A stretch of 64,000 nucleotides of DNA from Vibrio marisflavi CECT 7928. Its GTDB lineage: Bacteria > Pseudomonadota > Gammaproteobacteria > Enterobacterales > Vibrionaceae. Positions 8,672 through 17,422 of this stretch are shown here, one piece after another. The translations under genes and the position numbers were made by a program. The stretch's first letter is position 1. Each line of letters begins with the position of its first letter. The notes below the pieces were generated by a model. It worked only from the letters and a program-made list of their open reading frames with translations, was not told where the DNA came from and ran no database searches. The stretch spans positions 186,001 to 250,000 of the forward strand of contig NZ_CAKLDM010000002.1 of NCBI RefSeq assembly GCF_921294215.1, given 5' to 3'.

Positions 8672-10534
8672 ATGTCAATCGAAATTAATGTGCCAGATAT
8701 CGGTGCGGATGAAGTTGAAGTTACTGAGATTCTTGTCAGCGTTGGTGACAAGGTTGAAGAAGAACAGTCACTAATCACTGTAGAAGGTGACAAAGCTTCA
8801 ATGGAAGTACCTGCTCCTCAAGCGGGTGTGGTTAAAGAAATCAAAATTGCAGAAGGTGACAAAGTCTCTACTGGTTCTTTAATCATGGTATTCGAAGCAG
8901 AAGGAGCGGCGGCAGCGCCAGCTCCTGCTGCAGAAGCAGCTCCAGCGGCTGCACCTGCTCCAGCAGCGGCATCTGAGCTTAAAGAAGTTCACGTACCAGA
9001 TATCGGTGGCGATGAAGTTGAAGTGACTGAAATCATGGTTGCAGTTGGCGACAGCATCGAAGAAGAGCAATCTCTGATCACTGTTGAAGGCGACAAAGCA
9101 TCGATGGAAGTACCAGCACCATTTGCAGGTACTCTAAAAGAGATCAAAGTAGCAGCAGGCGATAAAGTATCAACTGGCTCTCTTATCATGATCTTCGAAG
9201 TGGGTGGTACAGGTGCTGCTCCAGCAGTAGAAGCTCCAGCGGCAGCCGCTCCAGTTGCTTCAGCAGCTAAAGAAGTAAATGTTCCAGATATCGGTGGTGA
9301 TGAAGTAGAAGTTACTGAAATCATGGTTGCAGTTGGTGACAGCATCGAAGAAGAGCAATCTCTGATCACTGTTGAAGGCGACAAAGCATCAATGGAAGTA
9401 CCAGCACCATTTGCAGGTACTGTAAAAGAGATCAAAGTAGCAGCGGGCGATAAAGTATCGACTGGCTCATTAATTATGGTCTTTGAAGTGGCAGGCGCTG
9501 CGCCAGCGGCAGCTCCAGCTGCAAGCGCTCCAGCAGCGGCTCCAGCGAAAGCACCAGCTCCAGCAGCGAGTGCACCAGCTGCTGGTGACTTCCAAGAAAA
9601 CAACGAGTACGCACACGCGTCTCCAGTCGTTCGTCGTTTAGCTCGTGAGTTTGGCGTTAACCTTGCGAAAGTTAAAGGTACAGGTCGTAAGAGCCGTATC
9701 CTGAAAGAAGACGTACAAAACTACGTGAAAGAAGCACTTAAACGTCTAGAGTCTGGCGCAGCTGCGTCTGGTAAAGGCGACGGTGCAGCTCTTGGTCTTC
9801 TTCCATGGCCAAAAGTGGACTTCAGCAAGTTTGGTGAAACTGAGCTTAAGCCACTATCTCGTATTAAGAAGATTTCTGGCGCTAACCTACACCGTAACTG
9901 GGTGATGATCCCTCACGTTACTCAGTGGGACAACGCAGACATCACTGAAGTTGAGCAATTCCGTAAAGAGCAAAACGCGATTGAAGCGAAGAAAGATTCT
10001 GGTATCAAGATCACTCCGCTTGTATTCATCATGAAAGCGGCAGCGAAAGCACTAGAAGCATTCCCAGCGTTTAACTCTTCTCTATCTGAAGATGGTGAAA
10101 GCCTAATTCTGAAGAAATACGTAAACATCGGTATTGCAGTTGATACTCCAAACGGTCTAGTTGTTCCAGTATTCAAAGATGTAAACAAGAAAGGCATCTA
10201 CGAGTTATCTGAAGAGCTAATGGCGGTATCTAAGAAAGCGCGTGCTGGTAAGCTAACTGCTGCTGACATGCAAGGTGGCTGTTTCACTATCTCTAGCTTA
10301 GGTGGTATCGGCGGTACTGCATTCACGCCAATCGTAAATGCGCCAGAAGTGGGCATCCTAGGTGTGTCTAAGTCTGAAATGAAACCTGTATGGAACGGTA
10401 AAGAGTTTGAGCCGCGCCTACAGCTTCCACTATCTCTGTCTTACGATCACCGTGTGATTGATGGCGCAGAAGGTGCACGTTTCATTACTCACCTGAATGG
10501 TTGTCTAAGCGATATCCGTCGCCTAGTTTTATAA
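8672..10534 (+). CDS. aceF: Dihydrolipoyl acetyltransferase (E2) AceF with three lipoyl domains
   Basis: Forms the 24-mer core of the pyruvate dehydrogenase complex, taking acetyl groups on swinging lipoyl-lysines and passing them to CoA. It has 620 residues. Three N-terminal lipoyl domains each carry the lipoylation motif GDKAS and are joined by Ala/Pro-rich linkers. The peripheral subunit-binding domain follows ([23 protein letters not shown]), then the catalytic domain, with the active-site motif in [15 protein letters not shown] near the C-terminus. Domains two and three are almost identical at DNA level (repeat entry). The ATG follows AGGAAAAG. The three-domain layout is the same as in E. 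coli. Confidence 0.98.
   Translation: MSIEINVPDIGADEVEVTEILVSVGDKVEEEQSLITVEGDKASMEVPAPQAGVVKEIKIAEGDKVSTGSLIMVFEAEGAAAAPAPAAEAAPAAAPAPAAASELKEVHVPDIGGDEVEVTEIMVAVGDSIEEEQSLITVEGDKASMEVPAPFAGTLKEIKVAAGDKVSTGSLIMIFEVGGTGAAPAVEAPAAAAPVASAAKEVNVPDIGGDEVEVTEIMVAVGDSIEEEQSLITVEGDKASMEVPAPFAGTVKEIKVAAGDKVSTGSLIMVFEVAGAAPAAAPAASAPAAAPAKAPAPAASAPAAGDFQENNEYAHASPVVRRLAREFGVNLAKVKGTGRKSRILKEDVQNYVKEALKRLESGAAASGKGDGAALGLLPWPKVDFSKFGETELKPLSRIKKISGANLHRNWVMIPHVTQWDNADITEVEQFRKEQNAIEAKKDSGIKITPLVFIMKAAAKALEAFPAFNSSLSEDGESLILKKYVNIGIAVDTPNGLVVPVFKDVNKKGIYELSEELMAVSKKARAGKLTAADMQGGCFTISSLGGIGGTAFTPIVNAPEVGILGVSKSEMKPVWNGKEFEPRLQLPLSLSYDHRVIDGAEGARFITHLNGCLSDIRRLVL
8998..9490 (+). repeat. Tandem near-identical lipoyl-domain coding repeats
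   Basis: Lipoyl domains two (from about 8998) and three (from about 9286) of aceF are direct repeats offset by 288 bp (96 codons). Within them, a run of more than 50 bases across the lipoyl-lysine site is identical, and differences elsewhere are mostly silent. Domain one (offset 303 bp) is clearly more diverged. This suggests a recent duplication or ongoing gene conversion. Confidence 0.85.
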
Positions 10535-10703
10535 GTTGAATAAGGGGCGGCTGAAAGGTCGCCTCTGCTGATTGAGCGAACAGCTCGATAAGACACTAAA
10601 ACATTAGTTATTCGTAATTGAATTGTTGTCTAGCTCACAGGCTAAATGGATTTACTTTTCACACCATTTACATCTCTGTAGACTGTTGCGGTCTAAAAAT
10701 GGT

Positions 10704-10731
10704 TTGAAAACAAACTGATTATAAATATATC
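10704..10731 (+). promoter_or_regulatory. Candidate lpd-specific promoter in the aceF-lpd gap
   Basis: The 245-bp gap between aceF and lpd has room for its own promoter, as known in E. coli. The best sigma-70 match is TTGAAA (10704-10709), 16 bases, then TATATC (10726-10731), about 48 bases before the lpd ATG. A GC-rich imperfect hairpin at about 10544-10567 just after aceF could attenuate read-through. The promoter match is modest. Confidence 0.35.
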
Positions 10732-10779
10732 AAGTCACCCACCTTAGCCTGTTAGGGATAATGACTACAAGAGGTCAAA

Positions 10780-12207
10780 ATGAGCAAAGAAATTAAAGCC
10801 CAGGTTGTAGTACTTGGTGCCGGTCCTGCTGGTTACTCTGCTGCGTTTCGTTGTGCAGATTTAGGTCTGGATACTGTAATTATTGAACGTTACAACACTC
10901 TTGGCGGTGTTTGTCTCAACGTAGGTTGTATTCCATCTAAAGCCCTACTACACGTTTCTAAAGTTATTGAAGAAGCTAAAGCACTAGCAGAGCACGGCGT
11001 TGTGTTTGGCGAGCCCCAAACAGACATCGATAAGATCCGTTTGTGGAAAGAAAAAGTTATTACTCAATTGACTGGTGGTCTAAGCGGAATGGCTAAGATG
11101 CGTAAAGTCAACGTAGTGAACGGCTTGGGTAAATTTACTGGCGCGAACACTATTGAAGTAGAAGGTGAAGACGGTAAGACTGTTGTAAACTTCGACAATG
11201 TTATCGTTGCTGCTGGTTCTCGCCCAATCGAGCTTCCGTTTATCCCGCATGAAGACCCACGTATTTGGGATTCGACTGATGCGCTTGAACTAAAAGAAGT
11301 ACCGAAGAAGCTGCTTATCATGGGCGGTGGTATCATCGGTCTAGAAATGGGTACAGTTTACCACTCACTAGGTTCTCAGATTGACGTAGTTGAGATGTTC
11401 GACCAAGTCATCCCTGCTGCAGATAAAGACGTGGTTAAAGTCTTTACAAAACGCATTAAGAAGAAATTCAACCTAATGCTGGAAACGAAAGTTACAGCAG
11501 TTGAAGCGAAAGAAGACGGTATCTACGTTTCAATGGAAGGTAAGAAAGCGCCAGCTGAAGCTGAGCGTTATGATGCAGTTCTTGTTGCTATCGGACGTGT
11601 GCCAAACGGCAAACTACTAGACGCTGAAAAAGCAGGCCTAGAAGTGGACGAGCGTGGCTTCATCAATGTTGATAAGCAAATGCGTACCAACGTTCCTCAT
11701 ATCTTCGCAATCGGCGATATCGTTGGCCAACCAATGCTTGCTCACAAAGGTGTGCATGAAGGCCACGTTGCTGCAGAAGTTATTGCTGGTAAGAAGCATT
11801 ACTTTGACCCGAAAGTTATTCCTTCTATTGCTTACACTGAGCCAGAAGTTGCATGGGTTGGTAAAACAGAGAAAGAAGCAAAAGAAGAAGGCATCAACTA
11901 CGAAACAGCGACATTCCCATGGGCTGCTTCTGGTCGTGCAATCGCTTCTGACTGTGCAGACGGTATGACTAAGCTTATCTTTGATAAAGATACTCATCGT
12001 GTTATTGGTGGTGCAATCGTTGGTACTAACGGTGGTGAACTACTAGGCGAAATCGGCCTTGCTATCGAGATGGGTTGTGACGCAGAAGATATCGCTCTTA
12101 CTATCCACGCTCACCCAACATTGCATGAGTCTGTTGGTCTTGCTTCAGAAGTGTTTGAAGGTACGATCACTGACCTTCCAAATGCAAAAGCGAAGAAGAA
12201 AAAGTAA
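10780..12207 (+). CDS. lpd: Dihydrolipoyl dehydrogenase (E3)
   Basis: FAD-dependent disulfide oxidoreductase that reoxidises dihydrolipoyl groups of the pyruvate and 2-oxoglutarate dehydrogenase complexes and of the glycine cleavage system, giving NADH. It has 475 residues. The FAD Rossmann motif GAGPAG is at 13-18. The redox-active disulfide C45/C50 lies in GGVCLNVGCIPSK, the NAD-binding GGGIIGLEMG comes mid-protein, and the catalytic His445/Glu450 pair is in HPTLHE. It ends in a lysine-rich tail. It lies 245 bases from aceF, so it may be made both from the operon and from its own promoter, which fits its shared use. An intrinsic terminator follows. Confidence 0.98.
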   Translation: MSKEIKAQVVVLGAGPAGYSAAFRCADLGLDTVIIERYNTLGGVCLNVGCIPSKALLHVSKVIEEAKALAEHGVVFGEPQTDIDKIRLWKEKVITQLTGGLSGMAKMRKVNVVNGLGKFTGANTIEVEGEDGKTVVNFDNVIVAAGSRPIELPFIPHEDPRIWDSTDALELKEVPKKLLIMGGGIIGLEMGTVYHSLGSQIDVVEMFDQVIPAADKDVVKVFTKRIKKKFNLMLETKVTAVEAKEDGIYVSMEGKKAPAEAERYDAVLVAIGRVPNGKLLDAEKAGLEVDERGFINVDKQMRTNVPHIFAIGDIVGQPMLAHKGVHEGHVAAEVIAGKKHYFDPKVIPSIAYTEPEVAWVGKTEKEAKEEGINYETATFPWAASGRAIASDCADGMTKLIFDKDTHRVIGGAIVGTNGGELLGEIGLAIEMGCDAEDIALTIHAHPTLHESVGLASEVFEGTITDLPNAKAKKKK

Positions 12208-12233
12208 CGAGAGTTCTTTATCAATACGCATTA

Positions 12234-12262
12234 AAAAAACCGCTGTTAAACAGCGGTTTTTT
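12234..12262 (+). terminator. Rho-independent terminator after lpd
   Basis: Stem AAAAAACCGCTG / CAGCGGTTTTTT with a 5-base loop TTAAA, ending in a T-run; it lies 26 bases after the lpd stop. It should end the pdhR-aceEF-lpd transcript. The A-rich side could also serve the minus strand. Confidence 0.9.
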
Positions 12263-12335
12263 ATTGGAATCGAAAAATCTAGTGGATGGCTAATAGGTTA
12301 AGGAGTAACCAGCACTAGACTTTGTCGACTCTGGG

Positions 12336-12941
12336 TTATTTATAGATACACATAATACTTAAATAACTATCAATTAATTTGCTCGTCTCTTGTTCGTCTT
12401 GCAGCCTATTGGCTTGAACAAATAAAGAGTAGAACACGCCGTGGAACATCGTTGCTAGATGCTCTGGGTTATGATGGTTACTTATTTCACCGCGCTCAAT
12501 CGCATTGTTAAACATGTTTTGTACTAACAATTGATCGGTTCGGTTAGTGGTCATAAATAGTGGCCAAACTTCATCTCTAGTAGAAGCACTCCATTCAAAC
12601 CAAACCTTTAACCAGTGACAGTCATTAATGACGAGTTTCACCATCTCATTATTAATGTTGGTTAAGTTATCTTTGATGTGGAGGTCTAAATCAATGTTGT
12701 CAGAAAGGAAGTTTGAAAATTGGCGGACGACATGAGTAAGAACATCGTCAACCAAGTCTTCCCGAGTAGGGAAGTAATTAAATACAGTTGCCACCGATAC
12801 TTGAGCGATCTCGGCAATGTCTGCATGTCCACCGCGGCCAATACCTCTTCGAGCAAAAACCTCTAAAGCAATTTCCATCAATTGAAGTTTGCGTTTTTGC
12901 GGCGACAAGCGCGTACGCGGTCTCTTAGTAATAGAATCCAT
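12336..12941 (-). CDS. luxR: LuxR/HapR/OpaR/SmcR-family quorum-sensing master regulator (TetR fold)
   Basis: High-cell-density master regulator of Vibrio quorum sensing, controlling proteases, biofilm, luminescence or competence depending on species. It has 201 residues. The N-terminal TetR helix-turn-helix spans about residues 18-68 (LMEIALEVFARRGIGRGGHADIAE, then VSVATVFNYFPTREDLVDDVL) and is almost invariant in the family. The C-terminal ligand/dimer domain includes HWLKVWFEWSASTRDEVWPLF and ends LSIMCIYK, slightly shorter than recalled V. harveyi or V. parahaemolyticus proteins. The lpd-luxR-hpt order is typical of vibrios. The name is species dependent. The leader carries a probable Qrr small-RNA pairing site over the SD AAGGA. 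Confidence 0.95.
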   Translation of the reverse strand: MDSITKRPRTRLSPQKRKLQLMEIALEVFARRGIGRGGHADIAEIAQVSVATVFNYFPTREDLVDDVLTHVVRQFSNFLSDNIDLDLHIKDNLTNINNEMVKLVINDCHWLKVWFEWSASTRDEVWPLFMTTNRTDQLLVQNMFNNAIERGEISNHHNPEHLATMFHGVFYSLFVQANRLQDEQETSKLIDSYLSIMCIYK

Positions 12942-12951
12942 AGGTTATTTT

Positions 12952-12971
12952 CCTTGCCAATTGAGTTGTTA
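12952..12971 (-). promoter_or_regulatory. Probable Qrr sRNA pairing site over the luxR-type ribosome-binding site
   Basis: Read on the minus strand, the leader contains TAACAACTCAATTGGCAAGG, ending at the SD. From memory, the conserved Qrr pairing region includes GCCAACTGACGTTGTTA; its complement matches this leader with short bulges. Qrr RNAs with Hfq repress luxR/hapR translation at low density in characterised vibrios. No qrr gene is in the window, so pairing is inferred. Confidence 0.6.
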
Positions 12972-13147
12972 TATGGGCTATTGATGCCCTATTAATTATT
13001 ATATTACTTACATATTGCTCTATGAGTGTAATGGTGCATATCTTATAGGTCAATGTGTTATCTCGATATTGTACAAACTTATGCGAGTTAATGAGTTCAC
13101 CTAGTGTTAGCTACCTAGCGTGCCTTAAGTGATTCGACTAAATTAAT

Positions 13148-13176
13148 TTAACTATCACTAGTTGGAGTGGTAGAAT
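13148..13176 (+). promoter_or_regulatory. Candidate hpt promoter
   Basis: TTAACT (13148-13153), a 17-base spacer, then TAGAAT (13171-13176). It is placed in the 306-bp divergent luxR-hpt region and gives a start site about 65 bases before hpt. It overlaps the AT-rich palindrome TAAATTAATTTA (13139-13150). Motif match only. Confidence 0.45.
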
Positions 13177-13247
13177 ACGCCGCACATTTTTATGGCTAAT
13201 AGGTCAATACGCCCTAGTAATGGCCATTCATCAATTGAAGAAATGCT

Positions 13248-13778
13248 ATGAAACATACAGTTGAAGTTATGATCTCTGAACAAGATGTTCAGAAAAGAGT
13301 TCGAGAGCTAGGTAAGGCCATTACTGAGCGCTATAGAGACAGCGAAGATTTGGTACTTGTAGGCTTATTGCGTGGTTCATTTGTCTTCATGGCAGATTTA
13401 GCTCGTGCTATTGAAGTTACCCATCAAGTAGATTTCATGACTGCGTCTAGTTATGGCAATACGATGGAAAGCTCACGAGACGTTCGAATCTTGAAAGACT
13501 TGGATGATGACATTAAAGGTAAAGATGTATTGTTGGTGGAAGACATCATTGATACGGGCAACACGCTAAACAAAGTGAAAGAGATCCTTACACTACGCGA
13601 GCCTAACTCTGTTGAGATCTGTACTTTACTTGATAAACCAATTCGACGTGAAGTGGATGTTGACGTGAAGTGGGTCGGATTTGAAATTCCAGATGAGTTT
13701 GTTGTTGGTGTTGGCATCGACTATGCTCAGAAATACCGCCACTTACCGTATATCGGAAAAGTTGTTCCTCAAGAATAA
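13248..13778 (+). CDS. hpt: Hypoxanthine phosphoribosyltransferase
   Basis: Purine salvage enzyme that converts hypoxanthine (and more weakly guanine) plus PRPP to IMP/GMP in the cytoplasm. It has 176 residues. Visible are the [13 protein letters not shown] segment, the flexible-loop motif [11 protein letters not shown], the PRPP-binding signature [14 protein letters not shown] and the base-binding C-terminal region ([20 protein letters not shown]). The ATG at 13248 follows GAAGAAA. It is divergent from the luxR-type regulator and convergent with can, with a shared bidirectional terminator after it. The lpd-luxR-hpt arrangement is a Vibrio signature. Confidence 0.96.
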   Translation: MKHTVEVMISEQDVQKRVRELGKAITERYRDSEDLVLVGLLRGSFVFMADLARAIEVTHQVDFMTASSYGNTMESSRDVRILKDLDDDIKGKDVLLVEDIIDTGNTLNKVKEILTLREPNSVEICTLLDKPIRREVDVDVKWVGFEIPDEFVVGVGIDYAQKYRHLPYIGKVVPQE

Positions 13779-13788
13779 CACTCAAAAA

Positions 13789-13821
13789 AATAGCCTGCTT
13801 TGAAGCAGGCTATTATGTTTT
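13789..13821. terminator. Bidirectional terminator between hpt and can
   Basis: A perfect 12-bp stem AATAGCCTGCTT / AAGCAGGCTATT with a 2-base loop is flanked by A-runs on the left and ATGTTTTT on the right. It lies between convergent hpt and can, so it can serve both strands. Confidence 0.85.
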
Positions 13822-13839
13822 TAAGGCTACGGATTCTCA

Positions 13840-14487
13840 CTAAGGGTTGAGAATTTTTTCCATAGCAACTTGATAAGAATTACTGAGTGATTCAGCGTTT
13901 GCACAGCGAACACCTAAGTCTTCAAGTTTTCCATCGCCAATACCGTAAATGACCCCGTGGATTTCCACTTCTTGGCCTCGGTCCCACGCATTCTGCATGA
14001 TTGTTGAGTTGCCTAAGTTGTAAACCTGCTCTGCTACGTTTATTTCACAAAGCTTGTCTGCCCACTTTTCTTCTGGGAATTGCTCTAATTTAGGTTTGTG
14101 TTTCAGGAACAAATCTCTAATGTGCAGTAACCAGTTATTGATTAAACCTAGCTTCGGGTTGTCTATCGATGCTTTCACGCCGCCACAGCCGTAGTGACCG
14201 CAGACAATAATATGCTTAACTTTCAAAACATCTACGGCATATTGAACAACCGAAAGGCAATTCAGATCGGTATGGATAACTTGGTTTGCAACATTTCGGT
14301 GTACAAAAAGTTCTCCAGAATATAATCCCGTTAGTCGCTCAGCTGGAACGCGGCTGTCTGAACATCCAATCCAAAGGAAGTCTGGGCTTTGGCCTTCTGC
14401 TAACTTTGTAAAAAATTCAGGGCGTTCAGATTTAATGGAGTTTGACCATTCAGAGTTATTGTCAAACAGCTTCTTTATTTCTGGCAT
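13840..14487 (-). CDS. can: Beta-class carbonic anhydrase
   Basis: Zinc enzyme interconverting CO2 and bicarbonate in the cytoplasm; it supplies bicarbonate for carboxylation reactions. It has 215 residues. Zinc ligands and catalytic residues are visible: C42, D44 and R46 in GCSDSR, then H98 and C101 in CGHYGCGG. The conserved [10 protein letters not shown] and [11 protein letters not shown] segments support the E. coli Can type. The frame extends to a GTG at 14502, but the ATG at 14487 has a GAGGA SD 8 bases upstream and gives the family N-terminus. It is convergent with hpt. Upstream, about 260 bases without a gene separate it from the ABC exporter operon. Confidence 0.96.
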   Translation of the reverse strand: MPEIKKLFDNNSEWSNSIKSERPEFFTKLAEGQSPDFLWIGCSDSRVPAERLTGLYSGELFVHRNVANQVIHTDLNCLSVVQYAVDVLKVKHIIVCGHYGCGGVKASIDNPKLGLINNWLLHIRDLFLKHKPKLEQFPEEKWADKLCEINVAEQVYNLGNSTIMQNAWDRGQEVEIHGVIYGIGDGKLEDLGVRCANAESLSNSYQVAMEKILNP

Positions 14488-14747
14488 GTCACTTTTCCTC
14501 ACGAATTTGCAACACTATACACAATCTGATTAATTGAGGCTTGCAAAATTTGTTTATCTACTAGCTCATCAGATGTGTGTACAAAAATCATACACTTAAT
14601 AGGGTTATATACTTAGCTCGAATAACCTATCTTGCTGGATCAAGCATCTGCAGGTGACTTGAGTATAATTATATAAATAACTATTTTGTGCGGAAGCTAG
14701 GTGATGTAGCATTTGTAGCGCGAATCATAATTGTGAATATGAATAAC

Positions 14748-15671
14748 ATGCATGCATTAGAAATTCATCAGCTGATTAAAGTCTATGAAGGTGGTTTTAA
14801 AGCCTTGAAAGGCATCAGTTTGACCGTTGAAAAAGGGGACTTTTATGCCCTGTTGGGGCCAAACGGAGCGGGCAAATCCACAACGATTGGTATCATCTCT
14901 TCTTTAGTGAATAAAACATCCGGAGGAGTAAAAGTCTTTGGATACGATATTGATAAGGACCTAGAGCGCGCGAAACATAATCTAGGTTTGGTTCCACAAG
15001 AGTTCAATTTCAATCCATTTGAAACTGTGGAACAGATAGTAATTCAACAAGCGGGTTACTATGGTATCGAGAAAAACCTCGCGAAAGAGCGCGCTAAAAA
15101 ATATCTTACTCAGCTCGATTTATGGGAAAAACGAAAAGAGCGGGCAAGGCATTTGTCTGGTGGTATGAAGCGAAGGTTAATGATTGCTAGAGCATTAATG
15201 CATGAACCGAAGCTTCTTATTTTGGATGAGCCAACGGCCGGAGTGGATATCGAGCTTCGCCGCTCCATGTGGGAGTTTTTACAGCGGATCAACCAAGAGC
15301 AAGGGATCACAATAATTTTAACTACTCACTACTTGGAAGAAGCAGAAATGCTGTGCCGCAATATCGGTATCATCAATAGAGGTGAACTGATTGAAAACAC
15401 GACGATGAAATCGTTGCTCAGCAAGCTGCATGTGGAAACATTTATTCTGGATTTGGATGTTCAAGCCTTTGAACACCAACTTGATGGTGTGAATTCTCAG
15501 CAGTTTGCATCAGGATCTCTAGAGATAGAAGTAGAGAAATCGGAAGGCTTAAATCACATATTTTCCCAACTTAGTCAGCTGGACATTAAAGTGCTGTCTA
15601 TGAGAAACAAGGCGAATCGTCTAGAAGAGTTGTTTGTTGATATCGTTAAACAAAAGAGTGAGGTTGCCTAG
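14748..15671 (+). CDS. yadG: ABC-2 type exporter ATP-binding protein (YadG family)
   Basis: ATPase subunit of a two-gene ABC-2 exporter; the substrate is unknown. About 307 residues. Walker A GPNGAGKST, the Q-loop LVPQEFNF, the signature LSGGMKRR, Walker B LLILDEPTAGVD and the H-loop TTHY are all in order. The C-terminal 80 residues form the extension usual in this family. The frame opens at GTG 14688 and also has ATG at 14739. I choose ATG 14748 because MHALEIHQL matches recalled Vibrio homologues, though no SD is clear for any of them. The permease gene starts 3 bases after its stop, so the two are surely co-expressed. Confidence 0.88.
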   Translation: MHALEIHQLIKVYEGGFKALKGISLTVEKGDFYALLGPNGAGKSTTIGIISSLVNKTSGGVKVFGYDIDKDLERAKHNLGLVPQEFNFNPFETVEQIVIQQAGYYGIEKNLAKERAKKYLTQLDLWEKRKERARHLSGGMKRRLMIARALMHEPKLLILDEPTAGVDIELRRSMWEFLQRINQEQGITIILTTHYLEEAEMLCRNIGIINRGELIENTTMKSLLSKLHVETFILDLDVQAFEHQLDGVNSQQFASGSLEIEVEKSEGLNHIFSQLSQLDIKVLSMRNKANRLEELFVDIVKQKSEVA

Positions 15672-15673
15672 CA

Positions 15674-16444
15674 ATGTATAAGATTTACTGGACTGCATTT
15701 TGTAGTTTACTAGGCAAAGAAGTACATCGATTCATGAGAATATGGGGGCAAACATTAGTTCCACCTGCGATTACCATGAGTTTGTACTTTGTGATTTTTG
15801 GTAACTTGATTGGCTCTCGAATCGGCCAAATGAATGGCTTTAGCTACATGCAGTACATTGTTCCCGGCCTTATCATGATGTCGGTTATTACTAACTCGTA
15901 TTCCAATGTATCCTCTTCGTTTTTTGGTTCCAAATTCAATAAGAGTATCGAAGAGTTGCTGGTCGCTCCTGTGCCTAATTATGTCATCATTTGGGGCTTT
16001 GTAATGGGTGGTGTTGCGAGAGGGCTTTTAGTCGGAACGATAGTGACATGTGTATCGCTATTTTTCGTTAAACTACAAGTACATCACTGGGGCGTCATTA
16101 TAGCGACGGTTTTTCTCACCTCGATAGTCTTTGCACTTGGTGGATTGATTAATGGAGTGTTTGCCAAGACCTTTGATGATGTATCTATCGTACCTACGTT
16201 CATCTTAACGCCTTTAACTTACTTAGGTGGCGTATTTTACTCAATAAGCTTGCTGCCAGAGTTTTGGCAAACCGTATCCAAATTTAACCCAATCGTTTAC
16301 ATGGTAAACGCATTTCGATATGGCTTTTTAGGTGTGTCCGATGTAGGAATTGGCACCTCATTCGGTATGCTGCTTGTATTTGTTGTGGTGTTGTATGCGG
16401 TTGCCCACCAACTAGTAAAAAAAGGAGTAGGTCTACGTACTTAA
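15674..16444 (+). CDS. yadH: ABC-2 type exporter permease (YadH family)
   Basis: Inner-membrane partner of the YadG-type ATPase, 256 residues with about six hydrophobic segments and the ABC-2 signature region near the C-terminus (LTPLTYLGGVFYSISLLPEFWQTVSKFNPIVYMVNAFRYG). The first segment follows a short cytoplasmic N-terminus (GKEVHRFMRIWGQTL). The ATG lies 2 bases after the preceding stop. The transported compound is unknown; nothing in the neighbourhood points to one. The operon ends at a strong bidirectional terminator shared with panC. Confidence 0.9.
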   Translation: MYKIYWTAFCSLLGKEVHRFMRIWGQTLVPPAITMSLYFVIFGNLIGSRIGQMNGFSYMQYIVPGLIMMSVITNSYSNVSSSFFGSKFNKSIEELLVAPVPNYVIIWGFVMGGVARGLLVGTIVTCVSLFFVKLQVHHWGVIIATVFLTSIVFALGGLINGVFAKTFDDVSIVPTFILTPLTYLGGVFYSISLLPEFWQTVSKFNPIVYMVNAFRYGFLGVSDVGIGTSFGMLLVFVVVLYAVAHQLVKKGVGLRT

Positions 16445-16460
16445 TCCTCAACTGAAAGCA

Positions 16461-16490
16461 AAAAAGGTCGACTTTGAGTCGACCTTTTTT
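16461..16490. terminator. Bidirectional terminator between yadH and panC
   Basis: A 12-bp stem AAAAAGGTCGAC / GTCGACCTTTTT with a 5-base loop, with A- and T-runs on both flanks. It sits between convergent genes. A separate 14-base palindrome AACCATATATGGTT follows at 16493-16506, touching the panC stop. Confidence 0.9.
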
Positions 16491-16505
16491 CTAACCATAT
16501 ATGGT

Positions 16506-17411
16506 TTATTCAGAGCTTTCTGTAGTAGACGGTACTTCGTCTGAATCTTCTTTGCTTTCGCTTTGCAGTTCAACTACTTGATTGTCTATCAAACGTGCTT
16601 GACCCAAGAATGCAGACACTAAGATTACAGCTTGCTCAGACTCGGATGTAATAGCTTGCAAAGTGTTTGCATCACGAATGTAGATTTCATCAGGCTGCAG
16701 GCCAGCTGCTCTCAACTGATCGCTCGCGTCTTCGACAACAGACGCATAGTCATCCCGTCCACCACGAATACTGCTGCTGATCCAACGCATAGTACGTGCT
16801 AGCACTGGTGCGCGTTGACGCTCGTCAATGGTAAGCAGGTTGTTTCGAGAACTCATCGCGAGTCCATCCATTTCGCGTACAGTTGGGACGCCAATAACCT
16901 TAATATCAAGGGCTAAGTCTTCAGTCATCTGCTTTAATACAGCGAGCTGCTGGAAATCTTTTTCACCAAAGCAGGCAATATCTGGCTGAACAATATTGAA
17001 TAGCTTGTTTACAACCGTCGCTACGCCGCGAAAATGCCCCGGTCGTGAAGCACCTTCAAGAATGGTTGAAACCTCTGGTACTTCTACCGATGTTTGCTTA
17101 TCCAAGCCTTTTGGATACATGATCTCCGGTGTCGGAGTAAACAGAACTTCGACAGCCTCTGCGATCAACTTCTGTGAGTCATCCTCAAGAGTTCTCGGAT
17201 AGTTGTTTAGATCTTCTGCTCTGTCAAATTGCATTGGATTTACAAAAATACTGACAACGACAATATCGGCGTGCTTACGCGCTTCACGCATTAGCGTCAT
17301 ATGGCCTTCATGAAGGTTACCCATCGTCGGTACAAAGCCAATGGTGCGTCCTTCACGTTTGTACTGTTTTATCTGCTCTCTAAGAGAGGAGATATCAGTA
17401 AAAGTTTGCAT
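16506..17411 (-). CDS. panC: Pantothenate synthetase PanC
   Basis: ATP-dependent ligation of pantoate and beta-alanine, the last step of vitamin B5 synthesis. It has 301 residues, slightly longer than the roughly 283 of E. coli. The nucleotide-binding HEGH motif lies at 34-37 ([15 protein letters not shown]). [10 protein letters not shown], the [22 protein letters not shown] block and FGEKDFQQL follow, and the KMSKS-like loop is at MSSRNN. The extra length is an acidic, serine/glutamate-rich tail (about the last 20 residues, [18 protein letters not shown]), likely disordered. It lies 11 bases after panB, so it is co-transcribed. Confidence 0.96.
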   Translation of the reverse strand: MQTFTDISSLREQIKQYKREGRTIGFVPTMGNLHEGHMTLMREARKHADIVVVSIFVNPMQFDRAEDLNNYPRTLEDDSQKLIAEAVEVLFTPTPEIMYPKGLDKQTSVEVPEVSTILEGASRPGHFRGVATVVNKLFNIVQPDIACFGEKDFQQLAVLKQMTEDLALDIKVIGVPTVREMDGLAMSSRNNLLTIDERQRAPVLARTMRWISSSIRGGRDDYASVVEDASDQLRAAGLQPDEIYIRDANTLQAITSESEQAVILVSAFLGQARLIDNQVVELQSESKEDSDEVPSTTESSE

Positions 17412-17422
17412 AATTCAATCCT

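Noticed and set aside
8989..9603. 204-residue minus-strand open frame inside aceF
   Set aside because: It mirrors the repeated Ala/Pro-rich lipoyl region, has low-complexity sequence, and lies fully opposite a highly expressed conserved gene.
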